A stretch of 64,000 nucleotides of DNA, from NCBI GenBank assembly GCA_012735575.1, contig JAAYGY010000093.1:41406-105405 (forward strand). The letters are read 5' to 3'. This document shows positions 9,939 through 19,236 of this stretch, piece by piece; positions within the stretch are counted from its first letter, which is position 1, and each line of letters starts with the position of its first letter. The position numbers and the translations under genes were made by a program. Origin of the DNA: Clostridiales bacterium. Its GTDB lineage: Bacteria; Bacillota; Clostridia; Caldicoprobacterales; UBA3941. Below the pieces are notes generated by a model. The model saw only the letters and a program-made list of their open reading frames with translations. It was not told the origin of the DNA and made no database searches.

Positions 9939-10011
9939 TGCTTTCACCAAACCTTATCTTATTAATCTATTATTTCTTTAACCCTAATTTACTATACCTA
10001 AACCCAATTTC

Positions 10012-10926
10012 CTATTTTGCTTTAGCCTTTTTTTCCTGTCCTTCGGGCTTGACTAATACAATCCGATCATCTTCCAGCTCAACTTTAATTTTCTTAGCAC
10101 CCATCATGCCTAAACGCTCTAAATATTCTCTAGGTATTTGAAGTCTGCCTGCTCTATCCAGAACTGCCAGCTCCTCATGAGTGTCCTCCTGTTCCTCCAT
10201 AGCATCAAGACTTTCCATGGCCTCAAGCTCTTCTTTATAGGACCGTCTTCTAATAAACTCACTACTGGTTCTTCCGTCCCTAATAGCTACAACACGGTCT
10301 ACCTTTCTTGATACCTGCTGATCGTGGGTAACGATAACAATGGTCAATCCCAAGTTGCTATTAAGATCACGAAATACATCTAAAATCTGTGCAGCCGTCC
10401 TGGTATCTACTGCGCCTGTAGGTTCATCTGCCAATAGCAGCTTTGGCTGGTTGGCTAAAGCTATAGCTATGGCTACACGCTGCTGTTCTCCACCAGATAG
10501 TTGCTCCAATTTATTATTGCGCCTATGGCTCAAACCCACCATATCCAGCAGTTCTTTTGCTCTATTATGCCTTTCCCGCTGACTTCTAAGAAACATCATG
10601 GGTAGTTCCACATTTTCCTGAGCCGTAAGGTAGGGTATTAGATTTCTAGCATTATTTTGCCATACAAAGCCAACAGTCTCCCTTTTATATTTGACAAGCT
10701 CCCTGTCAGTAAACTTAAGCAAATCTTTGCCATCTACATAGAGCTTTCCTGCAGAAGGCCTATCCAGTCCTCCTATCATATTTAGGAGAGTGGATTTGCC
10801 ACTGCCACTGTTTCCGATAATGGCCATAAGTTCGCCTTTTTCTACCACCAGGTCCAATCCCTACAAGGCTACTACCTCAATCTCATCCGTTTTATATATC
10901 TTAACTAAATTTTCACATACAATCAT
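10012..10926 (-). pseudogene. MacB/LolD-type ABC ATPase with C-terminal AbrB-like domain, interrupted by an amber codon
   Basis: Reading from the ATG at 10924-10926, codons 1-21 give the usual beginning of an FtsX-partner ABC ATPase (MIVCENLVKIYKTDEIEVVAL). Codon 22 (10861-10863) is TAG where the family usually has Gln before G-L-D-L. The frame then stays open through Walker A (GNSGSGKST), the signature LSGGEQQRVAIA, Walker B (LLLADEPTGA) and the His switch. After about residue 225 come a linker and an SpoVT/AbrB-like swapped-hairpin segment (VLDRAGRLQIPREYLERLG). A C-to-T change explains the stop. A TTG two codons later could in principle restart translation without the first strand. It may also be an assembly error. 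Confidence 0.75.
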
Positions 10927-10955
10927 CGGAGCATCCTTCCTCTCTCTGACCCTAT

Positions 10956-11636
10956 CTATATGGCTTCAATTATTTGGCCGTCTTCTAAAGTATAAACATG
11001 ATCTGCTAATTCCATCATATTGGGATCGTGGGTAGTCATAACAACAGTGAGCTTTTCTTTGGCTACCAGATCACGAAACACCTTTACTACCTGAAGTCCC
11101 ATTTGGGTATCCAACTCAGCAGTAGGCTCATCAGCAAATATAACTTTAGGACGATGAGCTATGGCACGCGCAATGGCTACACGCTGCTGTTCTCCTCCAG
11201 ACAATTCATGGGGTCTGTGATTCATCCTATTGCCCAGCCCTACAAATTCCAGACATTCCTGGGCTCGCTCTCTTCTTTTCTTTTTATCATAGCCTGCAAT
11301 TCGCAGGGCAAACTCTACATTTTCATAGGCTGTCATTAATCCAATTAGAGCAACAGACTGAAATACAAATCCCATATCAACGCGGCGCAGTTCATCCCGT
11401 TGGTTTTCTGGCATATCTGAGATTTTCTGGTCGTATAAATATATATCACCCCGAGTAGGCCTGTCTAAAGCACCTAATAAATTTATGAGCGTAGTTTTTC
11501 CCGAACCAGATCGTCCCCTAAGAATTGTTAAAGTTCCAGGCCTTATAGATATGTTTACATCTCTAAGTGCATGAACTACTTCCCTACCCGATGGGAAATC
11601 CCTACAAAGATTTTCGGTTCTAATAATTGGCTCCAT
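10956..11636 (-). CDS. ABC transporter ATP-binding protein (MacB/LolD type)
   Basis: A 226-residue ATPase with an intact A-loop strand, Walker A GRSGSGKTT near residue 41, Q-loop in FVFQSVALIGLMTAYENV, signature LSGGEQQRVAIARAIAHRP, Walker B VIFADEPTAELD and the H-loop MTTHDPNMM. This subtype normally pairs with an FtsX/MacB permease. No such permease is found upstream or downstream; the next gene upstream is an unrelated flavoprotein. It sits 29 bp upstream of the second, interrupted ATPase. Such ATPase pairs usually belong to one transporter, so this looks like the remnant of a larger export operon. Confidence 0.9.
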   Translation of the reverse strand: MEPIIRTENLCRDFPSGREVVHALRDVNISIRPGTLTILRGRSGSGKTTLINLLGALDRPTRGDIYLYDQKISDMPENQRDELRRVDMGFVFQSVALIGLMTAYENVEFALRIAGYDKKKRRERAQECLEFVGLGNRMNHRPHELSGGEQQRVAIARAIAHRPKVIFADEPTAELDTQMGLQVVKVFRDLVAKEKLTVVMTTHDPNMMELADHVYTLEDGQIIEAI

Positions 11637-11863
11637 CTACCCCACCCCTATATATTAAATTAGACAGGAATATAGACATCCTCTTATGTGCTTTTAAATG
11701 ACTGTATACTAAAAATAACACTAATGATTCATTAATTTGTATTACCGGTTGGAATATAATCATAATTATTATTTATAATTATAATGATTATAATATAACT
11801 TAAGTTTATTATATAATAAAAAGCCCAATAGTAAAAGGAATATCTCAAAATATTGCATTTTTC
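11637..11863. other. AT-rich intergenic region
   Basis: This stretch of 227 bp between the flavoprotein and ABC ATPase genes has no credible ORF. It contains runs of alternating AT (11760-11820) with several TATAAT-like hexamers, but no pair of -35 and -10 boxes stands out. It presumably holds the promoter of the ATPase pair. Confidence 0.4.
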
Positions 11864-13108
11864 TTAAATATTAACAGAATAAATGCTTTTTAGATACCTG
11901 CCTGCCATATATCCTTGAGAAAAGGCAGCCTGGAGGTTGTATCCTCCTGTATCACCGTCAATATCTAGAATCTCCCCAACAAAAAATAGGTTAGGTATAA
12001 GCTTTGATTCCATGTTATTGGGCTTTATCTCTTTTAAGCTCACACCCCCACAAGTCACCATGGCAATATTAAAGCCACCCAATTTTTCTACCTTCATAGG
12101 AAAAGAGGAGAGAAACTCTGCAAGCTTGTTGCGCTTATCCCTACTTAAATGAGCACATCTGTCATCCCTGGAAATACCTGCCAAGCTAATAAGCCTGTCC
12201 ATTAATCTGCGAGGTAGATTATAAGTACTAACAGCGGTTTTTACCAGTTGCCTGCCATTCTCGGTTAATATCCCATCCAATTCCTGTCTGCTTTTCTCTA
12301 AGCTAGGCGCATCTATAAAATTCAGCCTTACTATATCTCCAGGCTCAATATATCGTGAACTATTTAGGATGCCCGGACCGGATAAGCCCCTATGGGTAAA
12401 CAATACATCTCCCCTCCAGGTCCCTATCTTTTTATCATTTCTCCATTGGGTTATCTCTATATTTTCAAGGGATATCCCAGCTAGTTCCCCAAAGGGATAA
12501 TCATATATATATAAAGGAGTTAATCCTGGTCTAGGTTCTATTATGGTATGGCCCAGGCTGGAAGCCAGTTTATAACCATCCCCTGTTGAACCGGTAGATG
12601 GATAGGATTTTCCTCCTACTGCTATTACCAATGCCTTACTAGAATAAACATTGGTTCTTGTATTTACAATAAATCGGTCTTTTTTCTGGATTACTTCTTG
12701 GACATGCTCATTATAAAGTATAGATACTCCCTTTTTTCTGCATTCCTGCAACAATACATCCAGGATATCCTGGGCTTTTAGGGAACTGGGTAAAATCTTA
12801 CCTTCAACCGTTTCTATAAAATCAATTCCTCGCTCCATAAAAAAATTCAGCAGATCTCTATTAGTAAATCTATTGAATGAAGACCTTAGAAATCGGCTAT
12901 TGGATCCATAATGATTATAGAAATCATCCATTGGTCCAGCATGAGTAAGATTACATTGTCCCCCTCCTGTAATTAAAAGTTTCCTCCCTGCCCTTGGATT
13001 TTTCTCCAATATGGCAACTTTAACACCATTTATACCGGCACAATTAATGGCTGTAAAAAGACCTGCCGGACCTGCACCTATTATTAGAATATCACAGTAT
13101 TTACTCAA
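11864..13108 (-). CDS. HI0933/BaiN-family flavoprotein (NAD(P)/FAD-dependent oxidoreductase)
   Basis: A 414-residue flavoprotein of the HI0933 (YhiN/BaiN) family. It begins with the dinucleotide-binding motif IIGAGPAGLFTAINCA, followed by LEKNPRAGRKLLITGGGQCN, which is the family signature. Near residue 158 is ALVIAVGGKSYPSTGSTGDG, and the C-terminus carries VGEILDIDGDTGGYNLQAAF, closing the FAD site. Some members reduce steroid double bonds in bile-acid metabolism, but most are of unknown substrate. The start is TTG with a GAGGTG ribosome site at 6 nt. It stands alone between intergenic regions. Confidence 0.88.
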   Translation of the reverse strand: MSKYCDILIIGAGPAGLFTAINCAGINGVKVAILEKNPRAGRKLLITGGGQCNLTHAGPMDDFYNHYGSNSRFLRSSFNRFTNRDLLNFFMERGIDFIETVEGKILPSSLKAQDILDVLLQECRKKGVSILYNEHVQEVIQKKDRFIVNTRTNVYSSKALVIAVGGKSYPSTGSTGDGYKLASSLGHTIIEPRPGLTPLYIYDYPFGELAGISLENIEITQWRNDKKIGTWRGDVLFTHRGLSGPGILNSSRYIEPGDIVRLNFIDAPSLEKSRQELDGILTENGRQLVKTAVSTYNLPRRLMDRLISLAGISRDDRCAHLSRDKRNKLAEFLSSFPMKVEKLGGFNIAMVTCGGVSLKEIKPNNMESKLIPNLFFVGEILDIDGDTGGYNLQAAFSQGYMAGRYLKSIYSVNI

Positions 13109-13380
13109 GTATTACACCTCAAATTGCAGTTATTAACTGTTTTTATACTTTTTCCCAATCTATTTTAATAATGATCATTTATCAGGAGAAATATTAATCC
13201 CATATTATCCTATATATATATCCAGGTCAATGGGATACTATAAGGATGATATTTAAACGGAAAAAGATATGTAATACATGAATATAAGTTTATAGCCTGG
13301 CTCATTTTTTTTACTGTAAAGGGGAAGACTAATAATCAAGCTGTAATGAAAGTTAAAAACAAATTTAAGGGGATGAGTTT

Positions 13381-13653
13381 ATGAAAAAAAATGTGGGAAC
13401 TTTAGATGCTCATATCCGCCTTTCCATAGGTTTTTCCTTATTAGGTATGGGTGTTATCAGTTCTTCAAAAACCATGGTAACTTTAGGGGCAATGAAAATA
13501 GCTACTGGTATTACTAGATTTTGCCCTATAATGCATTTACTAAAGATAACCACTTTAGAAAATGATAATAGTCTGGAGAAATTCGTCAAAAAAATTCCCG
13601 AATACGCCGATCAGGCAGTTGATCAATTGGCTGATAATTTGGGGATGGAATAA
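13381..13653 (+). CDS. DUF2892-family (YgaP-like) membrane protein
   Basis: A 90-residue protein with the DUF2892 opening (MKKNVGTLDAHIRLSIGFSL), one or two hydrophobic segments (residues 14-30 and 33-50) and the late C-P motif (RFCPIMHLLKI). Family members are small inner-membrane proteins, sometimes fused to rhodanese domains; the function is unknown. An AAGGGG site precedes the ATG. The tail after residue 60 is longer and more acidic than in minimal members. It converges on a PHP-domain gene with a hairpin shared between them. Confidence 0.75.
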   Translation: MKKNVGTLDAHIRLSIGFSLLGMGVISSSKTMVTLGAMKIATGITRFCPIMHLLKITTLENDNSLEKFVKKIPEYADQAVDQLADNLGME

Positions 13654-13678
13654 GAGGAAGGCAAACTACCTTCCTCTT
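13652..13678. terminator. Convergent hairpin between the DUF2892 and PHP genes
   Basis: A perfect 10-bp inverted repeat (13652-13661 with 13669-13678, 7-nt loop) spanning the stop codons of both converging genes. There is no U-tract on either strand, so it may be a weak bidirectional terminator or a transcript-end stabiliser. Confidence 0.45.
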
Positions 13679-14964
13679 AGTTCTTCCATACCTAGCTTTT
13701 TATACACCTGAATGCGCTCATTTATATCTGGATATTTGCTAATGGTTTTACTGGAAAACATTCCATCACAAATGTCCTTAGTAGCCGCAATCTCGTGGCC
13801 AATTAAAGCCCATGTAGAATCTATCAAATTCTGGAATAAGGGATTATTTATAGCCTGGCATACAAAGGACTGTCGGGGTGAATTAATATCCTCTCCACTA
13901 ATCTCAAAGAGTTCATATTTGGTACATAGCTCCTTGACCCTTTTTAGCTGATCCATAGTATTTCTGGTTGGCATATAGGTAACTGCGTCAAAACCCAGAT
14001 CCTTAATAACATCAAAGAGCAGATCTAAATAGTCATCCTCAAACTTTTGGGTCTTTTTATCCCCTGTCACAGAATCCCCTACATCTCCTAAATATGCGTA
14101 GGCAGATATAGCACCAATCTCCTTGGAAAACTCTATTACCTTTCTCACATCGGGGCATTCCGGGGTAGCATCTACATAGATCATCTCAACTAAATCGCTT
14201 TTTAGAACACCCAGTAGATCATATTCATAAAAATCATTGCTCTCATCTAATAGATATTTTTCTATATTGGGTTTAACTTCAATACCTAGATTACAAATTA
14301 AAAAGTCTAAAAGTCTTTGTCCCTTTCCCAATGCCTGAACCAGTTTTTTAGACAAGGCGAACAAAAGATGTCTTTCAGTAATACTGCCCCCATCATGGTA
14401 CTGGGATAAGGGAACAACGTCCTTATCAAAATCCAGCTGTATACCGTGCTTGTTAAATATACGGTTTATATTATCCACCATCTGCCTATTTCGCTTATTT
14501 CTCTCCTCTGTGAAGGGTGCAAAAAATTCCTTGACCTTTTGGATTTGTGTATGGGGAATACCATGAAGGGCTACATAAGCTATGTCATCCTGGTCAGGAT
14601 TGTTAATCCGCCTGCCCCTAAGAGGGGTTTGTGTAAAGTCCACTCTGCATTCTACCCCTATGGTAGTAGCCATGCCCATAATTTTCCCCGCCTCAATAAA
14701 CTCCCTGGCGCCTGAGATAGAGTCGTGGTCCATAATACCGGCTGTAGTCAGCCCTGCCCTATAAGCCATCCAAACAGCTTTAGTAGGAGAGTAAGGAGAA
14801 AAAGAATAAGTGGTGTGTATATGGTTGTTGACATATCCTTTATCATCAGATTTAGGTATGTCTCCCCTATCAATTGCTTTTTTCAGCTCTTTTAGGCTGT
14901 CCAGCCTTGATTGTGGATTGTCTCCATTAAGTCCTTTGATATAATCATCATAAGTTACCACCAT
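13666..14964 (-). CDS. PHP-domain phosphoesterase-like protein
   Basis: A 432-residue PHP-superfamily metal-dependent hydrolase. Metal ligands appear as NHIHTTYSFSPYSP near residue 47, GIMDHDSISGA near residue 77 and GVECRVDF near residue 103. A late HxxH-type ligand set typical of trinuclear PHP enzymes is less obvious, but SGEDINSPRQSF probably supplies a distal ligand. An insert after residue 110 is long. The substrate is unknown; relatives act on phosphoesters. The start is ATG with a GGGGGCGGA site. It lies 28 bp after a second PHP gene and downstream of yhaM, so the three form one operon. Confidence 0.75.
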   Translation of the reverse strand: MVVTYDDYIKGLNGDNPQSRLDSLKELKKAIDRGDIPKSDDKGYVNNHIHTTYSFSPYSPTKAVWMAYRAGLTTAGIMDHDSISGAREFIEAGKIMGMATTIGVECRVDFTQTPLRGRRINNPDQDDIAYVALHGIPHTQIQKVKEFFAPFTEERNKRNRQMVDNINRIFNKHGIQLDFDKDVVPLSQYHDGGSITERHLLFALSKKLVQALGKGQRLLDFLICNLGIEVKPNIEKYLLDESNDFYEYDLLGVLKSDLVEMIYVDATPECPDVRKVIEFSKEIGAISAYAYLGDVGDSVTGDKKTQKFEDDYLDLLFDVIKDLGFDAVTYMPTRNTMDQLKRVKELCTKYELFEISGEDINSPRQSFVCQAINNPLFQNLIDSTWALIGHEIAATKDICDGMFSSKTISKYPDINERIQVYKKLGMEELRGR

Positions 14965-14992
14965 ATCCGCCCCCTATTATATATAATTATTT

Positions 14993-16288
14993 CTAGCCCC
15001 AGTACTTGCTCATTCTTCTTGCTACTCGTCCCTTGTAACTCTTCATTATACGGGAAGCATCTTGATTCCCTGCTATGAATTCCAGCATCAGCTTTCCTTC
15101 CTCACGACAGAGCTCATCATGAATAGGAAATACTTCTCTAATTAAAAACAGTGCATACTTGACCAGCCTGTGGGGCCCATAAACCCTAACAGGATTACCT
15201 GGCAAAGCCTCTACAGCAACACTCTTTAAATCCTTTATACTCTTAATTAAGCTGGGAAGTTCCAAATCCTGTGAAAAAACTATGGTATAATACCAGCCAA
15301 ATAGTTGACCGTTATCACAACCATGAGCATCGGTGACACCTACTATGGGCACTTGGATTCCCCTGGCTCTTTGCTCCTGGTAATAGGTCACCTGAAGATG
15401 ATTGGATTCAGCTTCATGGATATGAAATCCACCAATTAGCTCAAAGGCATCATAGGGTTGTTTTTCATATATATAATTGTGAAGGTCGATGGAAACGTTG
15501 TAGACCCTGTTATGTATCCAGTAGGGATGGCAGTATATGGCCAGTCCTCCACCTTGACGTATCTTATCAAAGCACCATTTACATGAGGCATACTTATACT
15601 GTTCCTCTTCTGAAAGAGGAGCCTTCTCCCTCTCTTTTATCTCCTCAACTTCGTTAAAATAGGTTTCACTTTGGTCTTCAATTAGTTCATTTACGCTAAA
15701 ATTACCGCCAAAGTTTATCATATGTACATCGTTATCCGGCGGATGTATCTCCTCACCTGGATAAATTTTAAGATCAATCTCCACATTCTCAAATGCTTGC
15801 TGTGCCTCTAAAGAGGGCTTGTACTGCCCATGGTCAGTTAGGGCCATAAAATCAAGGCCTTCCCTTCTGCATGCAGCCGCTACATAAGCGGGTGATTCCT
15901 GTCCATCGGAATAGTGGCTGTGCATGTGCATATCTCCCTTATAGGGTCTTAAGTTGTATAGATCTTCCTTGAGAGAGTATACACTAAAGCTGCAGTATAC
16001 CCTTTCCTCCTGGCCTGTGACCTCCAAAATGTCTATATTATGCTCCTGTTCGCCTTCAAAGGTAAGAGTAAACTCAAAAACACCATCTTTAGGCTGGATG
16101 CTGCTTATTCTCTTAAAGGACTCTCCCTGGCCTATCCCTCTGGTTTCCATGGGACTGTGAACTAACTTATACCTGGCCTCTTCCTTTATCTTTTTGTGGC
16201 TGTAAAGCGGCTCTACCCTAATGGTTGTACTTTGTCCCTCAGCAACAATCCTTGGAAAGATATTAAAATACATTAAACTCTCCTTCAT
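14993..16288 (-). CDS. CehA/McbA-like PHP metallohydrolase
   Basis: A 431-residue protein with an N-terminal beta-sandwich-like region (residues 1-120) followed by a PHP domain. The metal ligands are in YKGDMHMHSHYSDGQESP near residue 130, ALTDHGQY, YPGEEIHPP, and the later GVTDAHGCDNG. This arrangement resembles the CehA/McbA metallohydrolase group; the substrate is unknown. Two ATGs have good ribosome sites: 16286-16288 (GAGGGGAG) and 16271-16273 (AAGGAG), so the start is ambiguous by five residues. It lies between yhaM and the other PHP gene on the minus strand. Confidence 0.72.
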   Translation of the reverse strand: MKESLMYFNIFPRIVAEGQSTTIRVEPLYSHKKIKEEARYKLVHSPMETRGIGQGESFKRISSIQPKDGVFEFTLTFEGEQEHNIDILEVTGQEERVYCSFSVYSLKEDLYNLRPYKGDMHMHSHYSDGQESPAYVAAACRREGLDFMALTDHGQYKPSLEAQQAFENVEIDLKIYPGEEIHPPDNDVHMINFGGNFSVNELIEDQSETYFNEVEEIKEREKAPLSEEEQYKYASCKWCFDKIRQGGGLAIYCHPYWIHNRVYNVSIDLHNYIYEKQPYDAFELIGGFHIHEAESNHLQVTYYQEQRARGIQVPIVGVTDAHGCDNGQLFGWYYTIVFSQDLELPSLIKSIKDLKSVAVEALPGNPVRVYGPHRLVKYALFLIREVFPIHDELCREEGKLMLEFIAGNQDASRIMKSYKGRVARRMSKYWG

Positions 16289-16377
16289 AGCAGGCTCCCC
16301 TCTTTAATTTAGTTTATAACTTATTTTCTCATTATCCTTAATGGAATAAGCATGACGCCCTTCCAAAAGTTTCTGGT

Positions 16378-17364
16378 TTATTTTAAGTTTATAGATTCTT
16401 CATCTTCATCTTCTTTTAATATGTATTTATATAGTTGTCTGTTATGGAGTACCCAGATCCTGTCTGTAAACTCCCCTTCCTTTATCCCTTCCAGTTCCTT
16501 CTGCATATCATACATCCTGGCATCCATAACATCCAGGTAATGGAGTATCTCACCTTCAGGTATCATGGGCCTTTTGGGGCTGCCAAACTCAGGCTCATAA
16601 TGGTGTGTTAAAAGCATGTGCTGCAGTAATATAACAATCTCCGGGTCGGCACTCACCTGTCTGCCTATCCTCTCTATCATCTTTATACCTTGAACTATAT
16701 GTCCCAGCAGCATACCCTCTATGGTATAATTGGATACAATACCCAAATCATTGGAATCCATCTCACCTATCTTTTCCAAGTCATGAAGGATGACTCCTCC
16801 ATATAAAAGATCCCTGTTTAGATGAGGATAGACTTCACATACTCTTTCAGCCAGCCTTAGCATGGTCAATATATGATAAAGAAGGCCGGAGCGAATAGAA
16901 TGATGATTCTTCATTGCTGCCGGATAATACATTAGCCTTTCCTTTTTTTCATTTAAGGCACAGCTGACTATTTCTTTGATATCCCGATTCTTAATCTGTA
17001 TTACATATTTTAAAATCTCCCCCAGCATATCCTCTGGTTTTAAGGGAGCAGTATTAACAAAATCTTCGGGATTTACATTATCTTGAGAGTTAATAAGCCT
17101 AATCCTGTCAACTCTATACTGCAGTTTTCCCTGCCATTCAGTTACCATGCCACGAACCTTTACCAGTGTTCCCGGTATAAAATAATCTCCTATTTCTTTT
17201 TTATATTCCCACCATTTGGCATTGATCTCACCAGTCCTGTCCGACAATATAAAATCCATGTATTCACTGTTAGTGGTAGTCATTCTAACAGTAGACGATT
17301 TTATCATAAAAAATCCCTGGGTAATCTTGCCCACCTGGAAATCCTTTATCTTAGTATTATCCAC
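16378..17364 (-). CDS. yhaM: 3'-5' exoribonuclease YhaM family
   Basis: A 328-residue protein with an N-terminal OB-fold (residues 15-85, including DRTGEINAKWWEY) and a C-terminal HD domain with HHSIRSGLLYHILTML near residue 160, the VILHDLEKIGE metal motif near residue 200 and LLTHHYEPEFGSPKRPM. This order matches Bacillus YhaM, a Mn-dependent 3'-5' exoribonuclease in RNA turnover. The start is ATG. It is the first gene of an operon with two PHP-domain proteins, which suggests a shared role in nucleic-acid or phosphoester metabolism, though only YhaM is assignable. Confidence 0.88.
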   Translation of the reverse strand: MDNTKIKDFQVGKITQGFFMIKSSTVRMTTTNSEYMDFILSDRTGEINAKWWEYKKEIGDYFIPGTLVKVRGMVTEWQGKLQYRVDRIRLINSQDNVNPEDFVNTAPLKPEDMLGEILKYVIQIKNRDIKEIVSCALNEKKERLMYYPAAMKNHHSIRSGLLYHILTMLRLAERVCEVYPHLNRDLLYGGVILHDLEKIGEMDSNDLGIVSNYTIEGMLLGHIVQGIKMIERIGRQVSADPEIVILLQHMLLTHHYEPEFGSPKRPMIPEGEILHYLDVMDARMYDMQKELEGIKEGEFTDRIWVLHNRQLYKYILKEDEDEESINLK

Positions 17365-17656
17365 TAGAATCCTCCTAAATTTATCTTACTAATCAAAAAT
17401 ATTCTATTCTTGTACCTACATAGATATATGTTATCATTATTTGTCATTACCGTAAACAGTTTATTTGTTACTGTTCTGCTGAATAGTCCCTTCCTGTCCC
17501 CTTTATGACCAATACTTCCTATTATTCTCCATTTTCTGAATTTATCTCTTTTTCTCTTGGTCAGCCAGCAGTACCAAAACCCGTTTTGTGTAGTATACTA
17601 GTATCCATGGATATAAAAATGATTAATTATCATTATTTCTAGGGAGTGCTGATCAT

Positions 17657-18439
17657 ATGGTAGAAAATGCAACAGTTAATAACTTGTCCTTATTTTATTT
17701 GGCTATAGCGTTCATTATACAGTTTATCGTTCCTATTGCTTTGGCCATTTATTTATACAGGAAGAAAAAAATCACAAAAAAACCCTTTATTGTGGGCCTT
17801 ATATCCTTTATAATAACTCATATAGTTGTTGAAATAGTTTTAATCCATGCCTTGCAGTCAACCTCCTGGTATCAAAATTTTGCCAGGTCAAGCGTATTTC
17901 TTGCATCCTTCTTTTTTGTCTCCGTAGTAGGATTTTTGGAAGAAATAGCAAGAGTAAAGGGATTTATCTTGTTTCTAAAGAAGCAATGGGATTGGAAAGA
18001 TGGTATAGCTTTTGGCCTAGGCTTTGGGGGAATGGAGTCTATCTTTGCTGGCCTGTCCAGCGCAAACAAAATTTTGGCCACTCTTGCTATAAATTATAAA
18101 GCTTTTTCTAAATTCAAAGTAGCTGTTCCAGTTCAAAAGATGCTGATTACTACGGCACCCAGCATCTTTCTGGCTGCAGGTCTGGAAAGCCTGTTTGTTC
18201 TGAGCATCCAGATTGGATTAACCTTATTGGCCCTATATGGCATAAGGAATGATAAGCATAGATATTCTATATATGCTGTAATTATACACATTTTAATTAA
18301 TCTACCCTTGTCTTCTTTAAATAAATTAATTGGAGTTTGGGGAACTGAAGCCCTTTTAGCTTTAATAGCCCTAATAGCTGTAGTATTAAGCTATAAAGCA
18401 AAGGAGTGGTATTCATCCTCTATCAATGTTTTTAGATAA
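17657..18439 (+). CDS. YhfC-family membrane protein, paralogue 1
   Basis: A 260-residue multi-pass membrane protein (about seven hydrophobic segments) of the YhfC family, which is classed among putative intramembrane glutamic proteases. The L-E-E-I-A-R motif is present near residue 93 and I-H-I-L-I-N-L near residue 212. The central motif reads GLGFGGMES where paralogue 2 has GIGHGGIES, so a potential active-site histidine is replaced by Phe. An AGGGAGTG site precedes the ATG. It is followed 11 bp later by its paralogue. Confidence 0.8.
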   Translation: MVENATVNNLSLFYLAIAFIIQFIVPIALAIYLYRKKKITKKPFIVGLISFIITHIVVEIVLIHALQSTSWYQNFARSSVFLASFFFVSVVGFLEEIARVKGFILFLKKQWDWKDGIAFGLGFGGMESIFAGLSSANKILATLAINYKAFSKFKVAVPVQKMLITTAPSIFLAAGLESLFVLSIQIGLTLLALYGIRNDKHRYSIYAVIIHILINLPLSSLNKLIGVWGTEALLALIALIAVVLSYKAKEWYSSSINVFR

Positions 18440-18450
18440 GGAGTGGCGTT

Positions 18451-19236
18451 ATGATAAGCAATTTATCTATAATCTTTATGGGCATTGCCCTTGTTATCCA
18501 GTTTTTAGCTCCCATTGTGCTAGCCATACTTTTCTACAAAAAAGAAAAAGCAGCTATAAAATCCTTCTTTGTAGGAGTTCTCTGCTTTACAGTAACACAA
18601 ATTATAATTAGGATCCCTTTGCTTCAATTACTACAGCTGACAGACTGGTATAAAAGCCTGGTAAATTCCAGTGTCTTCCTTGCAACTCTTCTACTAGCTC
18701 TTTCCGCTGGCATTTTTGAGGAAACAGGTAGATTCTTAAGCTTTAGATTCATCTTAAATAACAGCTTAGAATGGAAAGAGGGAGTGGCTTTTGGTATTGG
18801 CCATGGCGGAATAGAGTCCATGTATATAGGCCTGTCCAGCGTAAACAATATTTTACTTAGTCTGGCTATTAACTCCGGCACTTTTGATAGTCTTATAGCA
18901 AAACAGCTTCCAGCTGAAATGGCAGATACTATAAGGGATCAACTTACCTCATTGACTCCGGCTACCTTCCTTGCAGGAGGTCTGGAAAGATTGTTCACCA
19001 TATTTATCCATATAGGTTTATCCCTATTGGTTCTATATGGTGTAAGGAATAGAAAATATATCTATTTACTATACTCCATCTTAATCCACACCCTAATTAA
19101 CCTGGTTCTGCCCTTGCTTATGGATTTCCTAGGAATATGGGGAACAGAAACCCTTTTAGCTCTTATAGCTGTCATATTCCTAGTACTAACCCATAAATCA
19201 AGAAAATGGTTTGATTTTTCCCCATATATTTCCTAA
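18451..19236 (+). CDS. YhfC-family putative intramembrane protease, paralogue 2
   Basis: A 261-residue paralogue of the preceding gene: same length, same topology and many identical blocks (YIGLSSVNNILLSLAIN versus FAGLSSANKILATLAIN). It keeps the full motif set F-E-E-T-G-R, GIGHGGIES and IHTLINL, so it is the likelier active enzyme. The family's substrates are not known. Tandem duplication is the simplest origin. Its stop codon overlaps the convergent queT stop by 4 bp. Confidence 0.82.
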   Translation: MISNLSIIFMGIALVIQFLAPIVLAILFYKKEKAAIKSFFVGVLCFTVTQIIIRIPLLQLLQLTDWYKSLVNSSVFLATLLLALSAGIFEETGRFLSFRFILNNSLEWKEGVAFGIGHGGIESMYIGLSSVNNILLSLAINSGTFDSLIAKQLPAEMADTIRDQLTSLTPATFLAGGLERLFTIFIHIGLSLLVLYGVRNRKYIYLLYSILIHTLINLVLPLLMDFLGIWGTETLLALIAVIFLVLTHKSRKWFDFSPYIS

